Shown here piece after piece: positions 1 to 11,757 of a stretch of 64,000 bases of DNA (positions are counted from its first letter, which is position 1; each line of letters begins with the position of its first letter). Source of the stretch: Circinella umbellata. Taxonomy: Eukaryota; Mucoromycota; Mucoromycetes; Mucorales; Lichtheimiaceae. The stretch spans positions 248,001 to 312,000 of the forward strand of contig JAIWNF010000009.1 of assembly GCA_025093555.1 (NCBI GenBank), given 5' to 3'. The notes below the pieces were generated by a model. That model had not been told where the DNA came from. It made no database searches and saw only the letters and a program-made list of their open reading frames with translations. The translations under genes were made by a program, and so were the position numbers.

Positions 1-2019
1 CATTCAAAAAAATGTAGTTTTCACAATCAGCTACTCTTATCTATAGCAGTACCCAAACAAAAAAGCAGAGATTGGATTATCAAGAAAACAAAAATGGCTA
101 TTTATAAAGACCTAGAACTGACCTAATAGATATAATCAAAATTAAAAAGATGATAGGATGATTCATATTCTTTAACTCCCCTCTCCTGTGTGTGTGTTTT
201 GTTTTACAATGTTACAACAACAGCAACAATGAATAGATTTATCTTAAGACAAATGACCTTGGTTAATATTTCAAGATGATTTTAAATTTAACTTGTAGTG
301 CATGTTTGATGGAATATATTAGTGTCGAGTTAGAAGAGCTTGGCCACTTGAGAATAAAAAATAAATTGTAGTGAGTACGTAGCGGTATCAATAATACTAC
401 TATTTTTGTCAATTTATGTTATCTATTACTATTTGTATTTATTAAATGAAAGACATTAATGATCGTTGCCATTGGGGCATACGGTCGCTTTTTTCCTTGC
501 GATTTACGGACGCATCGAATCGTATAAATATTAGAGAAGAGAAAAGAGTGGCTATCATTGAAACCCCCTAGTAAGTGAAAAAAAAAGTTATACTTGTTTA
601 AACGTGTGGCATTAATTCATGTTATTACTATGATTAGAAAAAATGAAATAAAAATAACACTTTATACAATTTTTATCCTTTTTTTTTACTCTGAACTTTA
701 CTCGAGGGAGGAATTTTTAAAAATAAAAGGCGTGGCTATGAATTTCCTTTTTATTATAGCAGGTGTTACTATGTTATACAGGATTTTTCATTCATTTCCG
801 GTCACAATTACCCTCAACTTTTTTGCTTATGCTATATTTTACACTTATGATATGCTATATTTTTCGCTAATGGTTAATCCCATAAAATCAAGTGTAGCAA
901 ATACGAAAAAAAAAATCGATATTAGTCGCAAAAAACTCCCCCCCCCTATCATTTATGTAAATCTCTAATCTTCACAAGTGAATCTCATCGACCTCACAAG
1001 TAAGAAAATTATATTCGTATTATAAGCGAAAAATATCGCCTATCATAAGTGAAAATTGATGTTATCATAAGCGAAAAAAAAAATGACATTATAAGCGAAC
1101 AAAATCACATATTAAAAGGTAAAAAATTGAGGGTTGTGTCCGGAAATGCATGCAAAATTCTGTATATGCAATATCAAGATGATAATCCTGGGCAAGCATT
1201 AGGTAAGAAACTTAAAGCCGACACGCACTTACAGAATACAATCACCCATCGATTACTAAACTTTTTTTCCCTTCCCCCACATAAGAACGCACCTACCAAT
1301 AGCAAATCTTTAACACCGATCTTTTTCTGAACTTACTCAATCCCCTCTCTACTACCTCTTACTTTATTCCTTTGTCTTTTCCCTGCCATCCCATCAGGGT
1401 TTTTATTTTTTTTTCCCTTTACATAACATGTATGAGATGTCTCAAACAAATATGCCAAACCTAGCGCTGTGTTCACTGGAGACGTTAAATAAAACAAATA
1501 CTTTTCATCGTATATGCAGCTAAGATTAATAGTTTTGATATTTAGTAATATAAAAATACCGTCTTGTACAAAAAATTATTTAGAGTTCACGTTGACAAAA
1601 TTGAGATATAGGATACTCTATAAAAGTTTATAATTTGTATAAAGAAGAAAAATAAAAATCTAGTTTTATATGGCGGGGAGGGAGGGAGGGAGGGAGGAGA
1701 AATGAAAATGATAGAAACATGTTCAGAATGTCAAGAGAAAAAGAAGAAAGGAGGACAAAAAATAATATGCTAAGAAAAAAAAAAGTATTGGGGATTTTTT
1801 TTAAATGAATAAACAAAAAGTGAATTATATACATAAAAAAAAAAAGACTTTTAGGATGACAATAATTTTACATGAAAGAAAGAAAGAGAACCAAATGACA
1901 AAGAAATTAAAATTAAAAGATGTAGGGTTATAATAAGGGTTACTATTACTGCTAATATTAGAGTTAGTAGTTACTTGTAGTTATTATTAATACATTAATA
2001 TAAAATAAAAGGAGCTGTA
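1..2019. other. gene-poor left end of the window
   Basis: I see no convincing gene in this stretch. It is AT-rich with A/T homopolymers. It contains short open frames (594-968 and 1049-1330) with no recognisable domain, a degenerate tandem array (listed separately) and a G-rich GGGA microsatellite at about 1673-1700. The last part lies just downstream of the amino-acid transporter and should hold its 3' untranslated region. The left part may be decayed mobile DNA, but no transposase or terminal repeat can be shown. Confidence 0.6.
970..1110. repeat. degenerate tandem array, ~22-26 bp period
   Basis: A heptamer core of the form AAG[CT]GAA recurs at 976, 998 (variant AAGTAAG), 1024, 1047, 1069 and 1093. 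The spacings are 22, 26, 23, 22 and 24 bases. The last four copies share a longer unit beginning AT[TC]ATAAG[CT]GAA. The regular spacing of about two helical turns with diverged linkers is seen directly. Whether it is a protein-binding array, a subterminal repeat of an old transposon, or chance AT-rich repetition is not known. A further AAGTGAA sits upstream near 573. Confidence 0.6.
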
Positions 2020-3776
2020 TTATTTATCATTTTCAAAAGCAGCAATAAGATCTTCAACAGCAAACCAAGTTCCTATATATAAAAGAATATTAAAAAAAAA
2101 ATTGTGGTTTGATAACATTTTTTTTTCTATACTAATATCATATATCATTTCTTACCGAAAACCGTTCCGACAATTCCAAACAATAAAATCAATGCATCCC
2201 ATGCAAGTATATAAAATGGTTTGTTTCGAATACCAGTTAATCGCCAATAACACAGAACGGGGAATAGAAAAGTTGTTGAACAATAACCAATAGCACCAAA
2301 TAATGCCATTAAATTATTAAAATAAGGAACTGTACAGCCAATGACAGCACAAAAAACGATCGTCAAAATTCGAAATCCAAATCGTAGCAAACGTTCTCGA
2401 AAACGACCCCATCGTTCCACTGTGATATTCATCTTCTCTTCACATTCGATTGTGAACGACACCAAGTAAATAGGTGCTGATACAATTCCATTGGTAACCA
2501 TAATGGCCAAACATATTTTAAGTAAGACATCACTGTTCATACTATAATATACAGGATTTAATACCGAATCGCCATAAGCGTAATAACCAGCGACAGCACA
2601 CATAATGTAAAGTAAGGCACAAGTAGCAATAGCAGCTGTAATAGTAACAGTCCAATCTTGAGGTCTCTTCATGGAGGCTTCGATATTTGGATACAAAACA
2701 CTGGCACCAAAAGAAAGTGAAATAGATGATAAAGCGACTGGAAATCCTTCCCATACAACGTTGTTATGTGTAACGGTAGGACTTACTCTTGGACTATCAA
2801 TCCCGGACATGATAACACAAATAAGAATAATAACAGAAATACCAATAGTACCAAATACACTTGTCCAACCCATATCCTTCATAGTTTTGAAGAAAACAAA
2901 GGGTATCGCTACAATAGCAGAGAAAATAATTGTCCATGGAACTCTACCAATTTCAGCTACTGTGCCTTCGCATACTTTTTTAAAAAGAAATATATATGTA
3001 TATGTTTTTAGTTAAATGTGATAGTTATATTGAATATATGTCAAAATAAAGTTAGGAGTTTTTTTTTTAAGTTTTAAATAAAAAAAAATAATAGTCTTAC
3101 ATTCATTCATGCTGTTACCACATAATACAACAAATAGGACAGGGCCACCAAGTACAATCCATGCTTGAAAAAAGAATAAAAGGTATGCACCGATTTTACC
3201 AAATGCTTCTTCGGCAACGGCTGTGAATGAAGTAAGTCTTTTTTTTTGGTGGCGAGGGTGATATAAGCATCGGACAACAATAATAGCGCTATACTATATA
3301 GGATCGCAGTTTATAATATCGTGGTAAAATCCATGCGGTTTGTAAAATCAAAAAAAAAAAAAGATTTTTTTTTTGTGTAAGTAAATAAATTTTATTTAAG
3401 GGGACCCCTTCACAACTTTTGTCAATTACTTACAGTTGTCATCCACCATGTGACCAATAGTAATGCTACTGCACCCCAACCTCCACGACTTAATGCTTGT
3501 GGTAATCCAAGAATACCAATACCGCAAATGGCACATACAATATTCCAATAAGCATAAAATGAACTTCCTGCTTTTGATCGATCAATATCTTCAATATCAC
3601 CATGATATTCATACGATGTTGTCACACTTTCCACAGTAACTGGAAGACTCGATACTAAAAATATAACCCCCCCCCAAATATATGTTATTACTTATTGAAC
3701 ATTTCTTTCTGGTTTTTTTTATCAAATTAACTTTAGTATTTTAAATACCTGAGTAAATCGATGACTTTTCTCCCAT
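2020..3776 (-). CDS. amino-acid transporter, AVT/SLC32-SLC36 (AAAP) family
   Basis: Predicted to move amino acids across the vacuolar or another internal membrane, as AVT proteins do. Five exons join in phase: 3749-3776, 3434-3654, 3101-3293, 2156-2974 and 2020-2072, giving 437 residues, a normal length for the family. The first membrane helix region carries the family signature GIGILGLPQALSRGGWGA. About ten to eleven hydrophobic helices follow, with conserved stretches such as FPVALSSISLSFGASVLYPN and YYAYGDSVLNPV. The N-terminus (MGEKSSIYS) is soluble and the C-terminus ends in a short acidic tail. The 28-nt first exon was placed by phase with the second exon and a good GTATTT donor. Substrate and exact membrane cannot be read from the sequence, and the specific AVT subgroup is not assigned. 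Confidence 0.9.
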
Positions 3777-4815
3777 AATTTAGTTATTATCGCGGTATAA
3801 AAAAAGAAAAGAAACTAATAGTAGAAAGAAAAGAAGACGTGGAACAAAATGTTTTGATGTTTTTATTAGTTTAAAAAAAAAAAATTTGATGTGCACGTCT
3901 TTAACCTACGACTTTTTTTTTTGTTACACCGCCCCGACAACCGTTCTTTACCAAGAATACTCCTTCTTTTACCTTTTAAAAAATCTCGATTAAACAAAAA
4001 AGTATTATTATTATAATATTATTGTTTTAGAAATCCTAATTTACTAACACACAAGTAGTAACTAAGAAAAAGGATAATAATATATAAAATTGTATAGGTT
4101 TTTTTTAAATAATAATAATAATGCTATCTTTATAACATAATTTCAGTAGTCGGGATTTTTTTTTTTTTTTTTTTTTTTGATCTCTGTGTGTAGAAAAATT
4201 ATGGATTTACACAAAATAGGAATAATTCTTCTACCTTTTTTGAAGACCATTGTATTTTTTTTTTTCGTATAGATACTTTCCTTTGTTATTTGCAAGTCGA
4301 GTTTTTAACTCTTTTTTCTTCTTCTTTCTTTTTTTATTATAAAGAATAGAATTATGTTATTTAGTAAACAAATAAGAACGAGAAAATCCGAAAGAGTAAT
4401 ACAACGGATTCTGTTCATTATTCTTTTTATACTATACAACTATCATAAAAATAAGAAAAACGGGAGTTTTTAACAATATATATATATATTCATATACAGG
4501 ATTAGGTCTGTACTTACATGATACGTATAAAAAGAATTCTGTTAATGTTTGATTTATTAGGAAGAGAAGACACGATCAAATTTTCAATAATAGGATTGAA
4601 GTTTGCTCTTTTGCGTTATAAATAATAAAAATAATAAAAATCCCATAATCTTCTTTCTAATCCATCTTATTTGTACCATTACTCTCAGTACTTGTTGTTT
4701 TATAATATATCAGATATAAAATCAAATATTACTTTTTATTATTATTATTAAAAAAAAATTGGTTGAGATTGAGTAGAAAAACTCGGGGGTGGTGTTTGTG
4801 GCGTAATTTTTTCTT
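3777..4815. other. intergenic, no gene seen
   Basis: An AT-rich gap between the transporter start and the 3' end of the neighbouring orphan gene, both on the minus strand. It should hold the transporter promoter and 5' leader. It contains a run of 23 T at 4156-4178 and several shorter A/T runs. No open frame with domain similarity was recognised. Confidence 0.6.
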
Positions 4816-5775
4816 TCAACTTTCTTGACATGTTTCTGATTTTTGTTCTACACTATTACTTTTTATATTCTTTTTGAGAGGTTGAGAAGTAGGTTTAATC
4901 ATTGAAGTGCTTACTGCAGTGTAAAAACTATCTTGAGATTGTGTGCTTTCCATAGATTGGCGACGAGATTCTGACTCTTGGATACTTTTCAGTAACAAAC
5001 TATCTTCTTCTTTTTCTGTTTCAGATTGATTTTTGTTATCCATACAATTTTTAGAACAGTTTTCTTCTAGTGCCGATTGATTTGTTTCTTCTGAAGAAGG
5101 CACCTTTTTTTTTCTGATGTCAATGATAAGATTTAGATTTTGTTGTGGTAATGGTGATAAATTAATTTTTTTTAAACGTTCGATTTCTTCTAACAATGAA
5201 TATTCTTCTGATAATAAAATAGATGCTTCAGTTAATCGAAAATTTTCTAGTGTGTCTTCATCTTCACGATGTTTTGGTAATAGAATGGGTGCTTTAGTTG
5301 ATCGATAATTTTTGTGTGTGTGTTCATTTTCACGACGTTTTGATAATGGTTGCATACTTTCTACCATGGGTCGAATACGTGTTGTAAATTTTTGATAACT
5401 GGTAATTCCTCGAGGTATCGTGAATGATGGTGAACGTTTCCAAAAGCTTTTTTTATTCTGAAACTTTTTTTCAAATGATAAACTGTTACTAATTCGGCGA
5501 TGTTTCCAAAAATCCTCTTTTTCAGTTCCTTGTTCTACTTGCTGAGAATTTGAAGTAAAAAGGTAATTGCGATGTTCCAAAAAATTCTTAATAGGTGATT
5601 GTTGTTGATTTAAATTACTCTGTTCTGATATTACTGGAGTAGAGTTATCATATACTTTTCCCTGTCGATAGGATGATTTTCTATGAGACTGTTTAGAGTA
5701 TCGCCGCTTTGTAAATCCTCTAAAGACTGTTGATTCTGGAAGGGATTTGCACTGTTGTTGATGTTGTACTGTCAT
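4816..5775 (-). CDS. orphan, disordered Ser/Gln/Lys-rich protein
   Basis: A single uninterrupted frame of 319 residues, long for this AT-rich DNA and without the low-complexity look of the noise frames around it. I do not recognise a family. The protein is hydrophilic, with no membrane segment or signal peptide. The first ~130 residues are rich in Lys, Arg, Gln and Ser. Residues 144-166 and 166-188 form a tandem duplication of about 23 residues, each unit ending in ILL. A short Leu/Glu-rich helix around 186-204 could form a coiled coil. The C-terminal third is acidic and Ser/Gln-rich, with RRQSMES-like possible phosphosites. The Met at 5775 is the first in frame. Function unknown; it may be a regulatory or scaffold protein, but that is a guess. 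Confidence 0.6.
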   Translation of the reverse strand: MTVQHQQQCKSLPESTVFRGFTKRRYSKQSHRKSSYRQGKVYDNSTPVISEQSNLNQQQSPIKNFLEHRNYLFTSNSQQVEQGTEKEDFWKHRRISNSLSFEKKFQNKKSFWKRSPSFTIPRGITSYQKFTTRIRPMVESMQPLSKRRENEHTHKNYRSTKAPILLPKHREDEDTLENFRLTEASILLSEEYSLLEEIERLKKINLSPLPQQNLNLIIDIRKKKVPSSEETNQSALEENCSKNCMDNKNQSETEKEEDSLLLKSIQESESRRQSMESTQSQDSFYTAVSTSMIKPTSQPLKKNIKSNSVEQKSETCQES

Positions 5776-7537
5776 GATAACAAAGCACTATTACGTAATT
5801 CGGATAGAAGTAGTAGCAGTTATAAATCCTTTTGACTTTTTTTTTCAATCGTTATTGCAGTTTGCTTTGAATAAAGCAGTGTAACTTGTAATTTATAGTA
5901 ATATAAAATAAGCTGTGGGTACTAAAGCTGGCAGCAGCGATAATAATACTAATAATATATTTGAAAAGGTTTTTATCGTATTCTTTTTACTTTCCAAGAA
6001 CCTTGGAGAAAACCATTCTTTTATATAGGTATATAATTCTTATTTTTCTTTACGTATATGAATGTGTCCCATTATCATTGCTGGTGAAACGAGAAAGGCG
6101 ATTCATTTCTATTACTAGAGACTCAGTATAAAGTGAATATTATGAATATTTCAACAACAATGGCAAATATTGTCCATTGTGAGTCTGTATGACAACAATG
6201 AGAATGTTGTTAATAATATTACAGTCCATTGTGAGCTACTATTTTCTTTTTTATTACAAGCGGTATTATTACAACTATTACTGGAATGAGCAGATTTTTT
6301 TCTTATCTTAAGTAGCAACAGGGGTTCAATGGACAATTGAATAGCAATAATTGATTAACAGTCTTATTGGTGTTATATTGTAGCAATTTCAGCTTTTGCT
6401 TAAGTTCACTGTGTCATATTTCGTACAATGAATGCTTGCGTTATGAAAGGATTCACATACAATTTCCAACTTCAATAATTTGTCTCTTGTGATGAAATAT
6501 AAGCTTGTTGATTAAGCTTGCTATTTTTCTTCTTATTGATGGGGATTTTCTGATTTATAAAATTGCAGCTTGCTAACGTCTCGCTTCTTTTGTATCTGCA
6601 GATTGGTTCAATTAATTCATCTTCATCAATGTTTTCCGCTAAGTTACTTTTAAAAGAACATACCTACTATATTACTCATTCATCTTAAAGGTATTGCTAA
6701 ATTTACAATCATTCCTGTTGCTACTACTAGAAGCAGCGACACCATTGTTACGGTTATAATTTTTAATAGTGATATACAGTTATTATTGTTATTTTTTTCT
6801 TTTGAACGAATAGGATGGAAATGTTCGTTTTATTACATACGATAATAATGCTTGACCATTAAATCCGAAAAATTGGCAGATGAATCTTCGTATCGTCGTA
6901 TTCATTGCTGTTTGTCAGTTTGTGTGTGTTATATTTCTTTCTTGTGAGAACTTTCCGTCAGAATAATAGCTTTCAATTAAGAGCTAAACACATAAAATGT
7001 AACTTTTATTATGATTTTTTTTACAAAATAACGAATATTAGGTATGTGCAAGAAATACATTATAACGGTGCGTATCAAATCTTTTTTATGTATATATATT
7101 ATATAACAAAGTAAATTACCATCAAATGTATTGTTGGTACACTCTTTTTGTTATTTCATTGTAATAATGCTTTGTTATCTTTCGGTACAAACGAGCAAAA
7201 AAAAAAACCAGCTCTAGCTTTACTTTTGTTATAGAATGCCTTTTTAAATAATGTTGGATATTATTGTTTTATATCTAAGCTAATTATGCTGTCTGTTTCA
7301 ACTTTATCAAATACTAAACGCTACTTTTGACTTTGGTTGTAGTAACTTTGAGTAGTTTTGGTGCCATAGTAACTTAAGAGACATTTTTTTATACCTAATT
7401 AAAGCGGGCACATAATCAATTGGGGGGAAAAGCCCGCACCTTTTAATCAAGTACGAGCTATTTATACTTGGTAGTGGCTTGAACCTTTCCACCTCTCACA
7501 TATTAATTAACACATTACATATATATAAATCCTCATC
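5776..7537. other. intergenic between divergent genes
   Basis: This gap separates the orphan gene (minus) from the RRM gene (plus) and should contain both promoters. Only short, unrecognisable frames occur (for example 6151-6336 and 6905-7114). Near the right end, 7404-7409 and 7432-7437 form a 6-bp GCGGGC/GCCCGC inverted repeat. At 7360 lies one copy of a short motif that recurs in other gaps of the window (see findings). Confidence 0.5.
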
Positions 7538-8274
7538 ATGAGTAGTAATAGTACAGAAAATAAAAACACATTATTCGTTGGTATGTGGCATTTTGTTAAA
7601 TGAAAAAGGGAAGGATAATAAATTAATATGATGTATTAATTGGTTTATTTTCATAGGAGGACTTGATCAAGATATGACAGAAGCGATTTTACATGCCGCA
7701 TTTATACCCTTTGGTAATATTGTATCTGTACAACTTGCTGTCGATCCTGGATCACGTAATTATTTTATTTTATTTATATACCTACAGCAACAACCAATTG
7801 GACGACATTCTTATAATTGACCGCGCATGAAACAAAAAAAAAAAAACTACATGTGTATATTTATATAAATAGATAATCAACATAAAGGATACGGTTTTAT
7901 ACAATATGAAGAAATAGAAGATTGCGATGCAGCAATTGATAATATGCATCTCGCAGAGCTTAATGGAAAAGTTATTAAAGTAAACAAGGCAAAAGCACAG
8001 CGTGTTGTTGCAGGTTCTAATCGTGCAGGTATGAATTTCAAAGAAAAAAAAAACGCGTACAGAGCATCATTCGCATATATAATCTGATATGATCCCAAAC
8101 TAATCTATAAACAAAAAAAAAAAACCTATCTATTTTTTTTTATAATATTGTAAAGTATGGACCGATGACGCATGGTTACAAAAACATGCCAATCCAGACG
8201 AAGGCACAAAGGATAATGATGACGTAGAACCACAATCACCAGATCATCCACCTCCACCATCACCATCACCATAA
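7538..8274 (+). CDS. RRM protein resembling the N-terminal half of Cyp33/PPIE
   Basis: Four exons join in phase: 7538-7580, 7657-7755, 7873-8028 and 8156-8274, giving 138 residues. The single RRM has RNP2 at about residues 12-17 (LFVGGL) and RNP1 at about 52-59 (KGYGFIQY). The HAAFIPFG and [12 protein letters not shown] stretches, and the [11 protein letters not shown] segment just after the RRM, match the layout of human PPIE/Cyp33, a spliceosome-associated cyclophilin. Here the protein stops soon after that segment with an acidic, Pro/Ser-rich tail (PPPPSPSP). No cyclophilin domain follows in the next kilobase. It is therefore probably a nuclear RNA-binding protein without isomerase activity. 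The start codon was chosen because it is the first Met in frame and leaves a short N-terminus before RNP2. Confidence 0.85.
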
Positions 8275-10310
8275 AATAACATCAATAAAATAAAAACAAT
8301 AAAAACACCTGTATAAACAACATTAGATATCTATATACTTTAATTTTTGCGCCGAGTTTACTTGGATAGTTTTATATATTAGTTCAAGTGAGAGTTTATT
8401 TCGTAGCTGCTACACATATATGTGTTAAAAATTCCTAAATGTTCACGATAACATTTTTGGGAATTCAAATTATAATTGATTGAACAGGATGGTAATACAG
8501 TCTTTTTATGGAATAAGGTAAATAACATTATGACATATTCTTGTGTAGGTCGATATATATTGTGCTTTCATCTATTGGTTCAATTGAATATTATGGTAGT
8601 GTAATCGTAACTTAAGGATACATATGACGTTTCTAAGAAAATTATTGAAAGTAAAAATGTCACACCATCTAGAACTTTTCTAATACATGAGAAGGACTAA
8701 ACGAGAGGAGTTTTATGGGACGTAGAAGATCGACACGGTCAATTTTGCGTATGTGCGCGATCCATCAAAAGTAAAAAAGAAGTGTCTATTTGATACCATG
8801 TATGGATATATTGTTTCACAATACTTTTTTTTTATTTTTTTTAAAAAAAAGAAATATGCATACTGTACATCGTGCAAAACTATTCACTTGGACATCATGT
8901 AAAGTTTATATCCTCACGTAAACCCTAAATACTTACTATAACCAACGAATAATTCGTATCACATACAACTTCGCCATATGTTTTCTAAGATCAACACAAG
9001 ACAGCAGAGAGAGAAAAGGGGTATTTTGAAGAATTCATTTTCTATACTTAAAGAACAATTCTAGACGTTTACATGAATTATTCGATTAACCATCTTTAGA
9101 ATATTTACATGCTATCAATAAGAAAGAGCCTGTTAAAAATCATTGGGGAATTGATCTAAGAATAAATTTAGTAAGGTGATTTTTCTATGGCGTCAAATGA
9201 CAATTAATCACAAAACAGGAATACAGGAATTCCACATGGCTGTTTAAGTTGTTGTATAATTACCGGCGTGTCATCCGAAGTATGTTCAAGTATCTGATTT
9301 AATGACAAAAAAAAACACAATGGCAGTTGTATTTAATATTTTTATTTTATGTTGAAATAACAGCAATATCATCATCAGTATGTACTCTTTACTACTTGGC
9401 TAGTTATCATTGTCCACATGATACAAAAGATAATGATTTATATTAACATATATTGTCAAAAAATGATTATATAATACTTCTTTTTATTCTTTTCCCCCAA
9501 TATACTTTTATGAATGTAACACTGAATTTACTATACCTGTTTATGTTGTGTATTATATTTATCAAATAAATAAACTATTTGATAAGATTGACGAAATCAA
9601 GGGGGTGCTACTCCCCCTTTTCCTGGCGCTACTCCGATAACATGAACCTGAATCAAACCAGTTTCTTTTTTTGTTATTTGTTATTTGCGCGATGTACAAT
9701 TTTATTAGATCATGCCCATAACCGAGAAACTGGATAAATTGGTCTATTTTAAAGTTATTTGACGAGTTTTTGTTGCTGTTTATAAACTAGAAATAAATTT
9801 AGATAGAGTATTTCGCGCGAAAATAAAAAAAAAAGACTCGTCAACAATTAGAAAAAAAAGTCTGATCATTTGACTTTTTCGATTACTTGGATTTGACCGC
9901 AATACTGCAGGAATGACAATAGGATCCCCTTAAAATATTCCTGATTTAAAATGTAACAGTTATTATTATATGATACTTTATAATATATGCAATAGAAATG
10001 AAATTTTAATAACCAAAGGATGACATATCCGTTGGCACCCCCCTTTTTCTCTCTTATTACAAAGAGAGAGAGAGAGACTTTGAGAAAGAAAACAGCCCTA
10101 GAATCATGTGGATGATTCTTTTGGTTATTGGGGACAGATCGATCGATCCGCTGAAAATAGACTAAACCATTAAACAGTGTAAAATTCAAGAAGAATTTTT
10201 ATGATATTATTCTTTTTATTATGGTTATTATTATTAGGAAACCTCCTTACATTCCTTCTATACTATAATAATACTCCCCAATTATTCTATTAAATTACTG
10301 TTGCTACTAC
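8275..10310. other. intergenic, about 2 kb, no gene seen
   Basis: A convergent gap between the RRM gene and the DUF1279 gene. The first ~60 bases after the RRM stop contain AATAAA-like A-rich signals suitable for polyadenylation. The rest is AT-rich with no frame I can assign. An open frame at 9866-10189 on the minus strand has no recognisable domain. An imperfect inverted pair (TGACGAG near 9760, CTCGTCA near 9837) flanks a ~75-bp AT-rich stretch. Confidence 0.5.
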
Positions 10311-10788
10311 TTATTTTTTACGAAATGTTTTTGTTACAAAACTACCGAAAGGTCCAATAAATCTTTCTGCCATAAATGGTGTCAGTGCAACGGATGCAGC
10401 GATCCGTAACGGTAACATGGCCTATTTAAGCAAATAGAAGTTAACTTTACTATTATTACTATAACTGTTGCTATGATGATCAAATATATGTTACCTTAAC
10501 AACAGCATATGAAGTTGCTAAGTTCACCATAACACGACTGTCGGCTTCTAGTGGTTCATAACCATATCGTGTCCTCACTTTACTCATGATGCGATTCCCT
10601 TCAGCCACTGCTTGTTCAGGAACAGGGATTCGAATGTCACAAAAATCAAGTGTATAATAAACGATCGGTAATGGTATAATGGCTGTAATTTCGTGAAGAA
10701 GGGCAAATGAAGTCAAGTAGGATGCCGGCTTGTTACGGAATTGCTCGGTATATTTTTTCCAGGCTGAAGTGCCAGCACGGCGAAACAT
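10311..10788 (-). CDS. DUF1279 (FAM210-like) mitochondrial membrane protein
   Basis: Two exons, 10495-10788 and 10311-10421, join in phase to 134 residues. The core shows the DUF1279 pattern: KYTEQFRNKPASYLTSFALL, then ITAIIPLPIVYYTLDF (a hydrophobic helix), then a linker of basic and acidic residues, then YAVVKAMLPLRIAASVALTP, which forms a second hydrophobic stretch. The basic start (MFRRAGTSAWKK) fits mitochondrial import. Metazoan FAM210A/B sit in mitochondrial membranes and affect translation or metabolism. In fungi the role is poorly defined, so only family membership and likely location are asserted. The protein ends in the basic tail KTFRKK. Confidence 0.85.
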
Positions 10789-11757
10789 TATTAATAATAT
10801 TGTAATATAAGAAAGTTTAAAAAAAATGGGTTAGGAGAGGATTATAAGGTAATAATTAGTAGTGTGGGTAGCACGACAACCAAAGAAAAAAAAATTAGAA
10901 AGGGAGTAGTAAAAAAAAAATCTCTCTGTAACTTGGCGGGGATGCCATTCTGAGCCTTGTGGTTACACTGCGCATGTGTCGGCATGTTTATTGTAAAATA
11001 AGAAATACCAAAAAAACCAAGAATTTGGTTGAGTCCAACGTACATAACAAATAGTATTACACATTAAATTATAGCACATCCAAAAAAAAATATTGATTAT
11101 ATGATTTCATCATCATCGACAATTAATCGACGCCGCCGCACGAAGCGGGTTTTGTTTTTTTTAATAATAAATGAGCTTATACAAAAAAACGAAAGTATTC
11201 AGGAATAAAGGAGAGGAATGTTATAATAAGAATAAAAGTAAAAGGGTAAGGGAATGGAGGAGATGATTTTAAATAAGAAAAAAAAACAGGATGGTGGTTT
11301 GCTTAAAAGATATATCATGATATCGATTCTTTTTGAAAAAGAACAGAATTAAATAAATAACAAACTATCAAGATCGACTCGACAAAAAGTTAATTATCAT
11401 CATCCTTCTTTTCAAAATAATGCAACGATTAGAATAAATATAATGGGCAAATTAGATATATATAAAATATAATATAGTAATAGCAAACCTCATTTCTCAT
11501 CATCAAAAAAAAGGAGAAATATTAAGTTTTTTTTTTCAAGATGTAAGAAAAATGCAATACAAAGTATAAAAACCAAAAAGAATAAAAAAAAAGAGTGAAT
11601 AATAAACTTCAAAACATCCTTTTTTTTTCTTCTTTTGTTTGTCCAAATTCCCGCAAGCAGAAACATAAAGACAAAGAAAAAAAAAGAGATTGTTAAGAAA
11701 AATATTGAATAAAAACAGAAAAAGAAAAATGAAAGGAATGGGGGGGGGGGCTTTTTA
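10789..11757. other. intergenic, promoter of the DUF1279 gene
   Basis: An AT-rich gap between two minus-strand genes. The right part probably contains the 3' untranslated region of the zinc-finger gene, and the left part the promoter of the DUF1279 gene. An apparent frame at 11490-11852 overlaps the last exon of the zinc-finger gene and is low-complexity (Phe/Leu-rich from T runs). A run of ten G at 11741-11750 lies just past the zinc-finger stop. Confidence 0.5.

Noticed and set aside
594..968. 124-codon open frame on the plus strand
   Set aside because: Composition is Ile/Phe/Lys-rich as expected from AT-rich noise, no domain is recognisable, and no splice partners or good start context were found.
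1049..1330. 93-codon open frame next to the tandem array
   Set aside because: Its first part is the repeat array itself; the rest (for example GQALGKKLKADT) was considered as a helicase-like transposon remnant but cannot be supported.
7404..7437. GCGGGC/GCCCGC hairpin as a terminator
   Set aside because: Eukaryotic pol II genes do not use such terminators, and it lies upstream of the nearest plus-strand gene; noted only as part of a recurring motif.
9866..10189. 107-codon minus-strand frame downstream of the DUF1279 gene
   Set aside because: No recognisable domain, and it contains simple-sequence Ser/Leu stretches from GA repeats; more likely 3' flank.
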